Of a stretch of 64,000 bases of DNA, positions 48,777-58,668 are shown one piece after another (the stretch's first letter is position 1; every line of letters begins with the position of its first letter). Source of the DNA: Leishmania mexicana MHOM/GT/2001/U1103. Its lineage: Eukaryota > Euglenozoa > Kinetoplastea > Trypanosomatida > Trypanosomatidae. Both the position numbers and the translations under genes were made by a program. The notes under the pieces were generated by a model that worked only from the letters and a program-made list of their open reading frames with translations, did not search any database and was not told the origin of the DNA. The DNA is taken from contig NC_018324.1 in assembly GCF_000234665.1 (NCBI RefSeq), positions 2,414,944 to 2,478,943 on the forward strand, read 5' to 3'.

Positions 48777-51700
48777 CTACTGTTGGCGGTGCCGGCTGTA
48801 CTCATCGTGCTTTCGGACACCCGCACCGATCGTAACACCGTTCGTCACGCGGCGGATGATGTCCCCGGCAATGTGGCGGCCCCTTTCCGGCGAGAGAACG
48901 CGCGGGCTCCAGTTCGCGGGCTTTTTGAAGGAAGGGACATCCGATGAACTTGTGCTTTTGCTGCTGCTGCTGCTGCTGCTGGTGGTGGTACCCTCGCTGC
49001 TGCTGCTGGTGGTGGTAACGTCGCTGCTGGTGGTGGTAGCGTCGCTGCTGCTGGTGGTACCCTCGCTGCTGCTGCTGGTGGTGGTCACCTGCTGCTGGTG
49101 GCTGCTGGTGGTGGTAGCGTCGCTGCTGCTGCTGGTGGTAGCGTCGCTGCTGGTGGTGGCGGTACCCTCGCTGCTGCTGGTGGTAGCGTCGCTGCTGCTG
49201 CTGGTGGTACCCTCGCTGCTGCTGCTGGTGGTAGCGTCGCTGCTGGTGGTGGCGGTACCCTCGCTGCTGCTGGTGGTAGCGTCACTTCTGCTGCTGGTGG
49301 TACCCTCGCTGCTGCTGCTGGTGGTAGCGTCGCTGCTGGTGGTGGCGGTACCCTCGCTGCTGCTGGTGGTAGCGTCGCTGCTGCTGCTGGTGGTACCCTC
49401 GCTGCTGCTGCTGGTGGTAGCGTCGCTGCTGGTGGTGGCGGTACCCTCGCTGCTGCTGGTGGTAGCGTCGCTGCTGCTGCTGGTGGTACCCTCGCTGCTG
49501 CTGCTGGTGGTAGCGTCGCTGCTGGTGGTGGCGGTACCCTCGCTGCTGCTGGTGGTAGCGTCACTTCTGCTGCTGGTGGTACCCTCGCTGCTGCTGCTGG
49601 TGGTAGCGTCGCTGCTGGTGGTGGCGGTACCCTCGCTGCTGCTGGTGGTAGCGTCGCTGCTGCTGCTGGTGGTAGCGTCGCTGCTGGTGGTGGCGGTACC
49701 CTCGCTGCTGCTGGTGGTAGCGTCACTTCTGCTGCTGGTGGTACCCTCGCTGCTGCTGCTGGTGGTAGCGTCGCTGCTGGTGGTGGCGGTACCCTCGCTG
49801 CTGCTGGTGGTAGCGTCGCTGCTGCTGCTGGTGGTACCCTCGCTGCTGCTGCTGGTGGTAGCGTCGCTGCTGGTGGTGGCGGTACCCTCGCTGCTGCTGG
49901 TGGTAGCGTCGCTGCTGCTGGTGGCGGTACCCTCGCTGCTGCTGCTGGTGGTGGTAGCGTCGCTGCTGCTGCTGGTGGTACCCTCGCTGCTGCTGCTGGT
50001 GGTAGCGTCGCTGCTGGTGGTGGCGGTACCCTCGCTGCTGCTGGTGGTAGCGTCGCTGCTGCTGCTGGTGGTACCCTCGCTGCTGCTGGTGGTGGTAGCG
50101 TCGCTGCTGCTGGTGGCGGTACCCTCGCTGCTGGTGGTGGTAACGTCGCTGCTGCTGGTGGCGGTACCCTCGCTGCTGGTGGTGGTAGCGTCGCTGCTGC
50201 TGGTGGCGGTACCCTCGCTGCTACTGGTGGTGGTAGCGTCGCTGCTGCTGGTGGTAGCGTCGCTGCTGCTGCTGGTGGTACCCTCGCTGCTGCTGCTGGT
50301 GGTAGCGTCGCTGCTGGTGGTGGCGGTACCCTCGCTGCTGCTGGTGGTAGCGTCGCTGCTGCTGCTGGTGGTACCCTCGCTGCTGCTGGTGGTGGTAGCG
50401 TCGCTGCTGCTGGTGGCGGTACCCTCGCTGCTGGTGGTGGTAACGTCGCTGCTGCTGGTGGCGGTACCCTCGCTGCTGGTGGTGGTAGCGTCGCTGCTGC
50501 TGGTGGTGGTACCCTCGCTGCTGCTGGTGGTAGCGTCGCTGCTGCTGGTGGCGGTACCCTCGCTGCTGCTGGTGGTGGTAACGTCGCTGCTGCTGGTGGC
50601 GGTACCCTCGCTGCTGCTGGTGGTGGTAGCGTCGCTGCTGCTGGTGGTAGCGTCGCTGCTGCTGCTGGTGGTACCCTCGCTGCTGCTGGTGGTGGTAGCG
50701 TCGCTGCTGCTGCTGGTGGTAGCGTCGCTGCTGCTGGTGGCGGTACCCTCGCTGCTGGTGGTGGTAACGTCGCTGCTGCTGGTGGCGGTACCCTCGCTGC
50801 TGGTGGTGGTAGCGTCGCTGCTGCTGGTGGCGGTACCCTCGCTGCTACTGGTGGTGGTAGCGTCGCTGCTGCTGGTGGTAGCGTCGCTGCTGCTGCTGGT
50901 GGTACCCTCGCTGCTGCTGGTGGTGGTAGCGTCGCTGCTGCTGCTGGTGGTAGCGTCGCTGCTGCTGCTGGTGGTAGCGTCGCTGCTGCTGGTGGCGGTA
51001 CCCTCGCTGCTGCTGGTGGTAGCGTCGCTGCTGCTGGTGGTGGTACCCTCGCTGCTGCTGGTGGTGGTAGCGTCGCTGCTGCTGGTGGTAGCGTCGCTGC
51101 TGCTGCTGGTGGTACCCTCGCTGCTGCTGGTGGTGGTAGCGTCGCTGCTGCTGCTGGTGGTAGCGTCGCTGCTGCTGGTGGCGGTACCCTCGCTGCTGCT
51201 GGTGGTAGCGTCGCTGCTGCTGGTGGCGGTACCCTCGCTGCTGCTGGTGGTGGTAACGTCGCTGCTGCTGGTGGCGGTACCCTCGCTGCTGCTGGTGGCG
51301 GTACCCTCGCTGCTGCTGGTGGTGGTACCCTCGCTGCTGCTGCTGCTGGTGGGGTTCGTAACGTCGGGCCCGGGGTAGCACTGGTGGTCGACCGCGGAGA
51401 GAATGTAGCTGTCCGGGCATGCCTTGCTAGGGCAAACGTGGCGGTAGAGCCAGCAGCGCGACGGCACCGGCTTGTTGTCCGCGATAGTGCGCGGGCAATC
51501 CATGTTGCTGTACTGAGTCTGTGTCATGGCGCAGTGACCGTCAGCCACGGCGGGGCGCGAGTAGTCGACCATGCGGCGGAAGCTATTCAGCGGGCAGATG
51601 CCGGTGTGTGCGAGGTACTTGTTCCCGGCTTCATCGATGCAGTATGCCTTGATACCAGACTCCTGGAAGACATAGGTGCCGTCGGCTGCCTTCACAGGGT

Positions 51701-52703
51701 TGCCGCGGATGAGGCGCACGTACCAGCCACTGGCATCTGCGGTGTCCTGGAGCAGCTCCACGAAGATGGTAACCGCGAAGGGCGGACGCATCGTCGTCTC
51801 GCCCTGGTCACCGAACGTGACAGCCAAGGGAGTCACCGTTGTGTCGTGAGCGCTGTACTGGAACATGTTGTACGACGGAGAGAGGCGGTGGGCGTTGATG
51901 TTGGCCAGCACCGTCTGCGCAAGGTTCTGCGAGGCGGAGCCCTGCGTGAGATCGAGCTTGCTCGTGTGGTTCCAGCTGAAGACATACTTGAACCAGGCGG
52001 CGTTCACCTCCTGAAGGCCGGGATACACCGCCTTGAGATTGGTGGCATTGTCAAGACGCCCGGCGGCCTCGAAGGCGGCGGCCACGTCGTACATGTCGAG
52101 GACGCAGTTGGTGCGGGCGTTGTAGTCCGCGCACAGGCCCTCGACCCATGCGTCCTTGGCAGCGCTCTGGATGGCGTCCCAGCTGAGGTGCTCATCGATC
52201 ACCGGGTTGAGGGCGGCGTGCAGCGCCGGGTTGTCGAGCCAGCTACGGCCCACCACGGACGGCACCGCGTCAGTGCTGAGCAGCGTTTCGGTCGTTCTGT
52301 TGGTCGAGTACACCACCGGGTAGAAGTAGTCGTCCTGGAAGAGGCCGCGCAGAAAGGCGGTCGCGCTCTGGATGGTGCGCTGGGTGTGGGTGGAGCGTGT
52401 GTGCACGACAGAGGAGTTGTACCGCGTCGACGGGAAGAGAGGGCTCTCCACCAATGAGAGGTTGTTGTAGCGGCTGCGGGCAAACTCGCCGATAGCACGG
52501 ACCATCTCGACACCCTCGCCGGTCAGCTCACCGCACGGGTACAGGGTGCCACAAATCTCCGTCGTGTTGTCGTCGATGAGTGCGCTGCGCGCACCGTGGC
52601 GGTGTACCACCTGCACCATGCGCACCACGAAGCGCGCGTCGACCGACACGGCCGCTGCAACCAGCATGGCGGCCGCCAGCACACGGACGAGCCTAGAGGC
52701 CAT
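48777..52703 (-). CDS. Secreted histidine acid phosphatase with Ser/Thr repeat domain, 1308 aa
   Basis: A signal peptide (residues 1-23) leads into a histidine acid phosphatase domain to about residue 445. It contains the phosphohistidine motif VVHRHGAR (His36 acceptor) and the proton-donor motif SAHDTT (His286, Asp287). Several N-glycosylation sequons are present (for example NSS96, NRT135, NAT219, NHT245). Residues ~449-1250 are almost only Ser, Thr, Asp, Glu, Ala and Gly. The C-terminal 55 residues (from VPSFKKPANWSP) have no membrane span, so the product should be secreted. In L. mexicana and L. donovani, secreted acid phosphatases with Ser/Thr-rich repeats carry phosphoglycans on serine; the same is expected here. 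A plausible splice acceptor lies 59 bases upstream. Confidence 0.95.
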   Translation of the reverse strand: MASRLVRVLAAAMLVAAAVSVDARFVVRMVQVVHRHGARSALIDDNTTEICGTLYPCGELTGEGVEMVRAIGEFARSRYNNLSLVESPLFPSTRYNSSVVHTRSTHTQRTIQSATAFLRGLFQDDYFYPVVYSTNRTTETLLSTDAVPSVVGRSWLDNPALHAALNPVIDEHLSWDAIQSAAKDAWVEGLCADYNARTNCVLDMYDVAAAFEAAGRLDNATNLKAVYPGLQEVNAAWFKYVFSWNHTSKLDLTQGSASQNLAQTVLANINAHRLSPSYNMFQYSAHDTTVTPLAVTFGDQGETTMRPPFAVTIFVELLQDTADASGWYVRLIRGNPVKAADGTYVFQESGIKAYCIDEAGNKYLAHTGICPLNSFRRMVDYSRPAVADGHCAMTQTQYSNMDCPRTIADNKPVPSRCWLYRHVCPSKACPDSYILSAVDHQCYPGPDVTNPTSSSSSEGTTTSSSEGTATSSSEGTATSSSDVTTTSSSEGTATSSSDATTSSSEGTATSSSDATTSSSSDATTTSSSEGTTSSSSDATTSSSDATTTSSSEGTTTSSSDATTSSSEGTATSSSDATTSSSSDATTSSSSDATTTSSSEGTTSSSSDATTSSSDATTTSSSEGTATSSSDATTTSSEGTATSSSDVTTTSSEGTATSSSDATTSSSSDATTTSSSEGTTSSSSDATTSSSDATTTSSSEGTATSSSDVTTTSSSEGTATSSSDATTSSSEGTTTSSSDATTTSSEGTATSSSDVTTTSSEGTATSSSDATTTSSSEGTTSSSSDATTSSSEGTATTSSDATTSSSSEGTTSSSSDATTSSSDATTTSSSEGTATSSSDATTTSSEGTATSSSDVTTTSSEGTATSSSDATTTSSSEGTTSSSSDATTSSSEGTATTSSDATTSSSSEGTTSSSSDATTTSSSSEGTATSSSDATTSSSEGTATTSSDATTSSSSEGTTSSSSDATTSSSEGTATTSSDATTSSSSEGTTSSRSDATTSSSEGTATTSSDATTSSSSDATTSSSEGTATTSSDATTSSSSEGTTSSRSDATTSSSEGTATTSSDATTSSSSEGTTSSSSDATTSSSEGTATTSSDATTSSSSEGTTSSSSDATTSSSEGTATTSSDATTSSSSEGTTSSRSDATTSSSEGTATTSSDATTSSSSEGTTSSSSDATTSSSEGTATTSSDATTSSSSDATTTSSHQQQVTTTSSSSEGTTSSSDATTTSSDVTTTSSSSEGTTTSSSSSSSKSTSSSDVPSFKKPANWSPRVLSPERGRHIAGDIIRRVTNGVTIGAGVRKHDEYSRHRQQ
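48940..51350 (-). repeat. Coding tandem repeats of the acid phosphatase tail
   Basis: About 2.4 kb of in-frame repeats built from short blocks such as SSSSDATT, SSSEGTATT, SSSSEGTT and SSDATT. In the 3' half (about 48980-49900) these blocks join into a higher-order unit of 31 codons (93 bases) repeated several times with point variants (SSRSDATT). The 5' half is less regular. Because the DNA is made of AGC/GGT/ACC-type triplets, long stop-free frames also appear on the plus strand. Confidence 0.92.
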
Positions 52704-52762
52704 GGTGCTGTATCTGTGTTCCTTTCTCTACTTGCCGCTCTCGGGTACGCACTCAGGGAGGC

Positions 52763-52815
52763 CTGGAGATGAGCGGAGAAAAAGGGGACGGGATGCGGGG
52801 GAGATGTGAGTGGCG
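52763..52815 (-). promoter_or_regulatory. Pyrimidine tract and candidate trans-splice acceptor of the phosphatase gene
   Basis: On the minus strand a C/T-rich tract of about 45 bases ends in CTCCAG, with the AG at 52764-52763. It lies 59 bases upstream of the ATG at 52703, a typical short leader. Confidence 0.55.
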
Positions 52816-53463
52816 AAGAAAGTGAACAGACAAACGAGCGTTGTGCGGTTGTGATTTCGAAGGCGCTGCGTGGCCCAGGGTGGTGTGGGAGATGAATGCT
52901 GGGATTGCAGTGTGCTAGAGAGAGAGCGAGTCGTATGCGCCGGTAGAGTTGATCGTGAGAACAGGCGCACGCGGCGTACAACGAAAAAAAGGGAGGAGGG
53001 GGATCTAGTTCAGCTTATAGTGAGTGTCTGCGTGCGCCAAGGGTGTTGCGCATGCGGACACGCAGCCGAAGAAAATGAAGCGCGAGGGAGGGAGGAAGGG
53101 AGAGATATGGATGGTCGATTTGAGGGTTTCCGGTGGGACGCAGATAATTGTTGAGTGGACGGTGGTGTGGGGGCTCGAGCAACCATGACGGTGCTTGATG
53201 AACGCACTTCCGCACACGGGCACGCACACGCCGTGGCAAACGGCGGAGCGTGCACCTTTGTAATAGATGAATCTACTGACGGGCACGTGTAGTTTGCTAG
53301 GGCATTCTTTCTTCCTGCCTCGGAAGACGGTAGAGAAGGTGTGGCGCGTGATGGGGTGGAAGAGAGGGGGAAGGGGGTCTGACGACACACGCACACACAC
53401 ACACACAGACACAGGCACGCACAAACTTACACATGCGCACACATACCCATGAATAGGAGGGCC
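52816..53463. other. Spacer with (CA)n run, no gene seen
   Basis: This intergenic stretch lies between the phosphatase and UFD1 genes and contains a CA microsatellite at about 53385-53410. No coding frame is supported. Confidence 0.45.
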
Positions 53464-54516
53464 TCATGAGCGCCCACCTCCACCGAGGGCCTTCAGTCGC
53501 ATGGCACGGAGCTCCTCCGCAGAGGGACGCGCAGTCGGCGGCGCGGCAGGGGCGCTTGCTGAAGCTTCGTTCGTCTGATTCTCAGACGGGAGGACCCCAC
53601 GTAGGGTTCGGCCCGCACCGGTGAAGGTAGGCTGCTCTGGCTTGGCGGCAGAGTTGCCGCCTTTTGGTCCGGAGGACGAGGAGGAAGATTGCCCTGGCTG
53701 GTGCTGCAGCGGTGGCGCCACTGCAGCCACTTTGGGGACGCCCGTGAGACTAGGCGGCCGAAAGTTAAAGGGTTGAAACTGCACACCAGTAGGACTGCTT
53801 GCACCGATAACGTTGACTCCAGTCGGTGATGCTACCGCAGAAATTGGTGTCTCTGGAGGTGACGGTGGCATGTCAAGTGGCCGTTCAAAGTCTACTTTCA
53901 ATTCCACTGGTGCACCGTCTGCGCGCACCGTTAGGATTCCATTGACGAACTCCTGCTTCATGTCAATAATGTCCACCAAGTCCAGCTGGAACTCACGATC
54001 CACGTAGCTGATCACGATTGTGGTGCCCTTGGTGAGCACGGGATACTGGGCGAGGCGCAGTTCCAGCAGGTGCCGCGGATTCTCGAACATTACAAGAGCC
54101 TTCTGATGCGGTCGGAGCTTCACCAGGGAGCCTGGCGGAAGACTGCAGCTCTGCACTTTCACCACCATCGTGCCGCAGAGCCCCAAGTGCTGGAACATCC
54201 AGTCCGGTAGCACCACAGAGCCTGCCTGCGCGTTAAACTCGAGAACAGCCGCGTACACGCGCTTCTTACCAGGAGTGATGATCTCAAACTGGAGGGGATA
54301 CACCATAGTGATGCGACAAAGGTCATCCAGCACGCTTGACGGCAAAAGCACGCGACTGCCGTAGTTGATGCGCTGCTGGTTGACGCTAGAGGCAGATACC
54401 GCCACCAGGCGCGTTTCGTAGGGCTGCGGGAGTGCCGCCATAGCCCTGCCGTGGAAAAGGGGATTCTCGATAAACCTGAAATACGTGCTTAGACTCTCCA
54501 ATGCATGATAGGGCAA
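53464..54516 (-). CDS. UFD1: UFD1 ubiquitin fusion degradation protein, 350 aa
   Basis: UFD1 pairs with NPL4 as the ubiquitin-binding adaptor of the p97/CDC48 unfoldase. The double-psi-barrel N-domain is clear: YGSRVLLPSSVLDDLCRI matches the family's KIIMPPSALDxLxxL, followed by YPLQFEI, VLEFNAQAGSVVLPDWMFQHLGL and VQSCSLPPGSLVKLRPHQ. Next comes the second lobe with ENPRHLLELRLAQYPVLTKGTTIVISY, ending in VDFERPLDMPP. The C-terminal ~140 residues are a disordered Pro/Ser tail ending with a helix (SAEELRAMRLKALGG). The start is uncertain: Met1 at 54516 or Met26 at 54441 both leave the N-domain whole. A 19-codon upstream reading frame (54548-54489) overlaps Met1. Confidence 0.93.
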   Translation of the reverse strand: MPYHALESLSTYFRFIENPLFHGRAMAALPQPYETRLVAVSASSVNQQRINYGSRVLLPSSVLDDLCRITMVYPLQFEIITPGKKRVYAAVLEFNAQAGSVVLPDWMFQHLGLCGTMVVKVQSCSLPPGSLVKLRPHQKALVMFENPRHLLELRLAQYPVLTKGTTIVISYVDREFQLDLVDIIDMKQEFVNGILTVRADGAPVELKVDFERPLDMPPSPPETPISAVASPTGVNVIGASSPTGVQFQPFNFRPPSLTGVPKVAAVAPPLQHQPGQSSSSSSGPKGGNSAAKPEQPTFTGAGRTLRGVLPSENQTNEASASAPAAPPTARPSAEELRAMRLKALGGGGRS

Positions 54517-54568
54517 GGTGAGGTTGAGTTATACAAGTCACGCGCCATAAAAGCTCAGATGTCGCAGC

Positions 54569-54603
54569 GCCCAAGGGGGGAGGAGGTGTTGAAGGAGAGT
54601 GGA
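54569..54603 (-). promoter_or_regulatory. Pyrimidine tract upstream of UFD1
   Basis: On the minus strand this is a C/T-rich run followed within about 20 bases by an AG, 50-90 bases upstream of the first UFD1 ATG. If this acceptor is used, the short upstream frame at 54548 lies in the mature leader. Confidence 0.45.
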
Positions 54604-55699
54604 GCATGAGAGATGATATTGACTTTCTACACCACGTGCCACAAGCGCGCGATGCGATGGCATGCGCGGAAGCCAAGCTGGAAAAGTGCCACCTCTGTCC
54701 CGAGAAACAGGAATCGACGCGGGGGAACGCGAGACCGGAAGCGTCACGCGCATGACAAATTCCATTTCTGTCCATGGATAAGAAGCGGCACATCCACGCA
54801 TGATATATGTGTGTGCCTGCATGGCCTGTACATGGGGCCACGTACGACGTGTGTGTACGTGTGTGAAGTCATCCCTCACACCTCCTTTTGCCTGCTTGAT
54901 TTCGCCTGCTTCGACCCTTTTTCCTCCAAGCCTTTTCGCATCGCTAGTAGGCTATTGGCCAAACAACAGGCCGTGTCGCCAGTTTCAGGCCATTAGAGGA
55001 GGCTCACACCCGGAGTGAGGCGGAGAAGAGTTCACCTCGGCCAGGAAAAGAATCGACAAACGGGACGTAAATAAGGAAAAAGGGAAAAGGATTGTGCCGA
55101 CGTTTACTGGGAGTTTTGGATACCGTACCCATCTACATGCACGCATGGACATGCTTATGTCTGTATCGATGAAACATCTGGTGGCAGGGAATAGAGAATA
55201 TCAGCGCCCTTTTCGTGCGCGTGCGTGCGTGTGTGTGGGAGAGAGAGTTCTGTTCTTCCGTATCACACGTGGCGTACCGGCGAAGAAAAGGATGGGCAAC
55301 GATGCGTTCAAAAAACAACTCGTACGTCTGCCACAACATCCGAATCGGGGCATCTGCTTGGCTGCATCGCGAGAGGGAGGGAGGCGCGTGTTGTTAGCTC
55401 ACACTCTGAATGAGGCTATCGCCTTCAGAGCGATGGTGCCGCTCATGGTTCATGGCGAAGTTACGTTCGTATCCCTTACACGACCCGGGAAGCGCGGACG
55501 TGTTGCCCAGGAAAGGGTGTCCGCAGGATCCGAGAGGGACGGCGACTCACATAGAACCAAACGCTTGGGTAGCTGCACGCGCTCCAGTCCCGTCTGCCAT
55601 CCACCACCAACCACTGCTGTCCAGCTTCTACCCTGCTGGATGGACTAATCACCCCATCCAGCGGAGGACGAATCGGTGTGAGCGTTCAACGTCTGTCTC
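54604..55699. other. Spacer, no gene seen
   Basis: About 1.1 kb of mixed-composition spacer. I see no frame that looks like a gene. Part may belong to the decayed region that follows. Confidence 0.4.
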
Positions 55700-57650
55700 G
55701 TCGGCTGCGTAACCGCAACCGGGCGTGGGCAGCTGACGATCGCGCACAGAAAACAAAAAACAACTTTCTTCCTCCTGTTGATGCAACCCCGATGGACTGC
55801 AGCTGTACGTTATGCTCGAGTATGATGCGACCTCGGTTCAAGCGTTGCCGTGACCCCCCGGCCCCCCGGACCGCTCTCAAAAGCCACCGACACCCGATCA
55901 GCTGGAATCGCCAGAGCGTGCGCAGCGAGCCACAGCTTTCCCGAAGAACGCCTCTTCCTGTGCCCCAGAGAGTTGGTGGAGCCTCGTCGAATTCGTCGCT
56001 CGAGGGTGCCCCCTGAGGGCCTTTTGGACTCGAAGGCACAGGCCGTGTGCGGCGGCCAGAGTGCATGCCCACAAAGAAGTACGCTTGCCAGCACACCCGT
56101 CTCCTCTGTCGTCAGCGTGGCCGACGGTCGCACCGCTGTCTCTCCCCCTCCCCGCGATGTGCAGGTTGCCGAGTTGTGCGACTACGGTTGTCTGTGAAGA
56201 GGCCGCCTCTACACCCACGCGTAGGCGGGGACCGCCTCCAAGGGTGACCACGAGTGTGTGTACGTGTGTCTGCATGATCTCGGGATTGACGCGCAGCCCT
56301 ATTCGTAGCACCCGCATCTCGTAGCACGAGCTGGCCTCGTCCCGGAATCGAAATCGAGCGTGGAGGTGTTGCGGGGCGGTTGTACCTGGAAGAGCAAGCA
56401 TGTTGAACTACGTGTCTCCCTCTCTCCCCAAAATCCGTCGGCACGCTCTGCCATGGAGTCGCTGGGGGCCACATGGCGGGGCAACTATCCTACGTTCTGC
56501 AGAGCAGTGTTGAGGCTGCGGGGCCACAGGAGAAGCCGCAGTCGCCCCGCCAACAGGCTTCTGCCTCAGCACTCTGAAAGCCGACCGCAATGGCTCCGCC
56601 ATTTGTGTAGCCCCGATCACTCGGCTTCTCGCCGCTTCCGGTCTCCGGAAAAGGACGCCTGTCGTTCAGGCATCTCCTTGCGGTTGCGCTCTCCCGTTTC
56701 GGCGAATATGTGAGTGAGGGCTGTCAGCTTGGGTTCCACGGGCCCGCAGGCACGGTCGTCAACCGCTAACCTGGCTCTTGCCGAGGGTCTGGAAATGCGC
56801 GACGAGGCGACCTTCCAGGTCCGTCACACTCCCCCCTCGGGTTGCGTGTTGAGCTTGCTCCAGGTTGCCAATCGTCTGCGCTGTCCATCGAAAATGTCCG
56901 TGCGCTCTCCAGGTCATGTCCGCATGCACCTCTTTGAGAGCTGCTGGACTGCCACTCCTGCATCTGTCTTGTCACTCGGTGCCGCGGTTGTGGCCGCCGC
57001 TTCCGCCATCTGTGCGTCGTGTCTCTGTAGCTCCCACTGCCTGCCAAAGACCACTGGTGGAACCATTTGCATCCAGCCACCCATCCCCCGCAAGTCGCGG
57101 ATCCAGCATGGCCTGCCGATGGCAGTTCGTGTACCACAAGGCAGAGGATATTTCCCCGGTCCACCGTTTGCCGGTGCCCCCTTGGCTCTGCATCTCCTCC
57201 CCCCTCAAAATGTAGTTCTGGGCGGCCCGGCCGTCGATGGCGTTCATTGTGGCCTACGGCGCCGTACGATCCCACCGCGCACATCCCCCATCTCGAGCGA
57301 TGCCTGCTTCATTGGCTCCAGAGCCATAAAGATTGGTTGAGCGTCCTTCAGCTGTGACGTCATTCCTGGAAAGTTGCGCTGCAGCGGTCTCCTTGTCGAG
57401 GTGATGCAGACTCATTGCCCTCTACTCTCCATTTGCGGAAGGGTTCCGGAGTGAGAAACGGATAGGTGCCAGGGCCAGGTGGGATCCACTGTACAAGAGT
57501 GGCAGAAGTGCCAGCCTGTTCTCCTCTGAGAGGACGCTACAGACCGGTTGCCCTTGTGGAACATCCACCTGAATGTGGCAGAGGGACGTGGGGCGCCGTT
57601 CGACCAGCTCCTATAGCTAGCCCATGCACCGTGGGATCGATCCATGTAGC
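55700..57650 (-). pseudogene. Decayed coding region, family unknown
   Basis: Over about 1.95 kb the minus strand reads as protein-like pieces that switch frame and meet stops. The pieces are 57520-57400 (PPGPGTYPFLTPEPFRKW), about 57365-57250 (QLKDAQPIFMALEPMKQASL), 57247-56972 (MNAIDGRAAQNYILRGEEMQ), about 57040-56640 (WELQRHDAQMAEAAATTAAP, ALTHIFAETGERNRKEMPE), 56401-55898 (RFRFRDEASSCYEMRVLRIG, HVHTLVVTLGG) and 56133-55810 (VLASVLLCGHALWPPH). Coding-type GC bias persists while no full frame survives, as expected of a pseudogene of a ~600-residue protein. I do not recognise the family. Confidence 0.45.
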
Positions 57651-58668
57651 AGGGAACCGATTCACATGCTCCATCGCATGTGATGATGATGATGAACGCT
57701 CCGTAGGGCGGACAGTGACAGAGAGATGGACATCGATGTCAATGGGCGCACACACACATATATATATATTCCCCAGTCTCGAACGACTGCAGGGGAGGCT
57801 CAAGTGCTCCCCAACGGCGGCTGTCTACCGATATGAACGAGTTCCATACTTCCACACATGTATGTGTGGTGACCTGCCAGCAAGCACAAGAGCCTCGATC
57901 AGTGCACCCACAGTCACGCACGCACGCATGCACATGCTCACAGATATACGAGCCGCATCCAGACGTTCTCTAGTGCCCCGTGACAGCGGGGAACACTCAC
58001 AGGAAGAGAAAAACAAGTTTGGGAGGATGGGGTTGAAAGCGAAGGACTGTCGATATTGTGGCAAAGAGAAGCAGAATGGAAAAGTACTCCTGCAACGCTG
58101 ACATGCACACGTTGTCGAGCATGAAACGGCCCTTGCGGCTACGCGGTGAGCAGAGGAAGAAGGGATGCGGAGGAGGGGGGCGGCGGTATCGGAGCGCGCG
58201 AGCGAGAGAGCGGAGACCCTACAAGAACACAAACGATACATGGACATGCCGAGTCCGGTTTGAGACTCTTCGGATCCTTGTTTACGAAGTCTCTCATGGG
58301 TCTGTCTCAAGCATTGGGCTGCGGAGAAGAGACTCCCGCACACACACACACACAGCGAAGACTGATTACTATTTCTCTTCATTTTCTGTCTTTGCGCTGT
58401 GTGGGCAACGTGAGCGGGGACCAGAAAGGGGGAGGCGCACAAACAGCACACAGATAAGCACACACACATACACAGCAGCAGCAGTAGCCATGCTTCTCAC
58501 GTTCGCCGACAGCGCGGCCCCAGTTCCAATGTCAATAACAGCAGCCCAAACAACACTACACGCAGCGGGTGTCTTCAGCAGAGGAGATGTGGAGGAAAGG
58601 GAGGCAGCACAAGAGGGTAGAGGCCGATTCCTCGCCGGTCGTATGAAAGTCAATGCGCGGTCCTTCTT
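57651..58668. other. Spacer, no gene seen
   Basis: About 1 kb of spacer with CA/TA runs (57750-57770, 58330-58350) lies downstream of the signal-anchored gene. No supported coding frame is seen. Confidence 0.45.

Noticed and set aside
48670..52457. Very long plus-strand open frames (902 and 1119 codons) opposite the acid phosphatase.
   Set aside because: They are by-products of triplet repeats. Their translations are monotonous Leu/Val or Ala/Gly runs, while the minus-strand product has a signal peptide and catalytic motifs.
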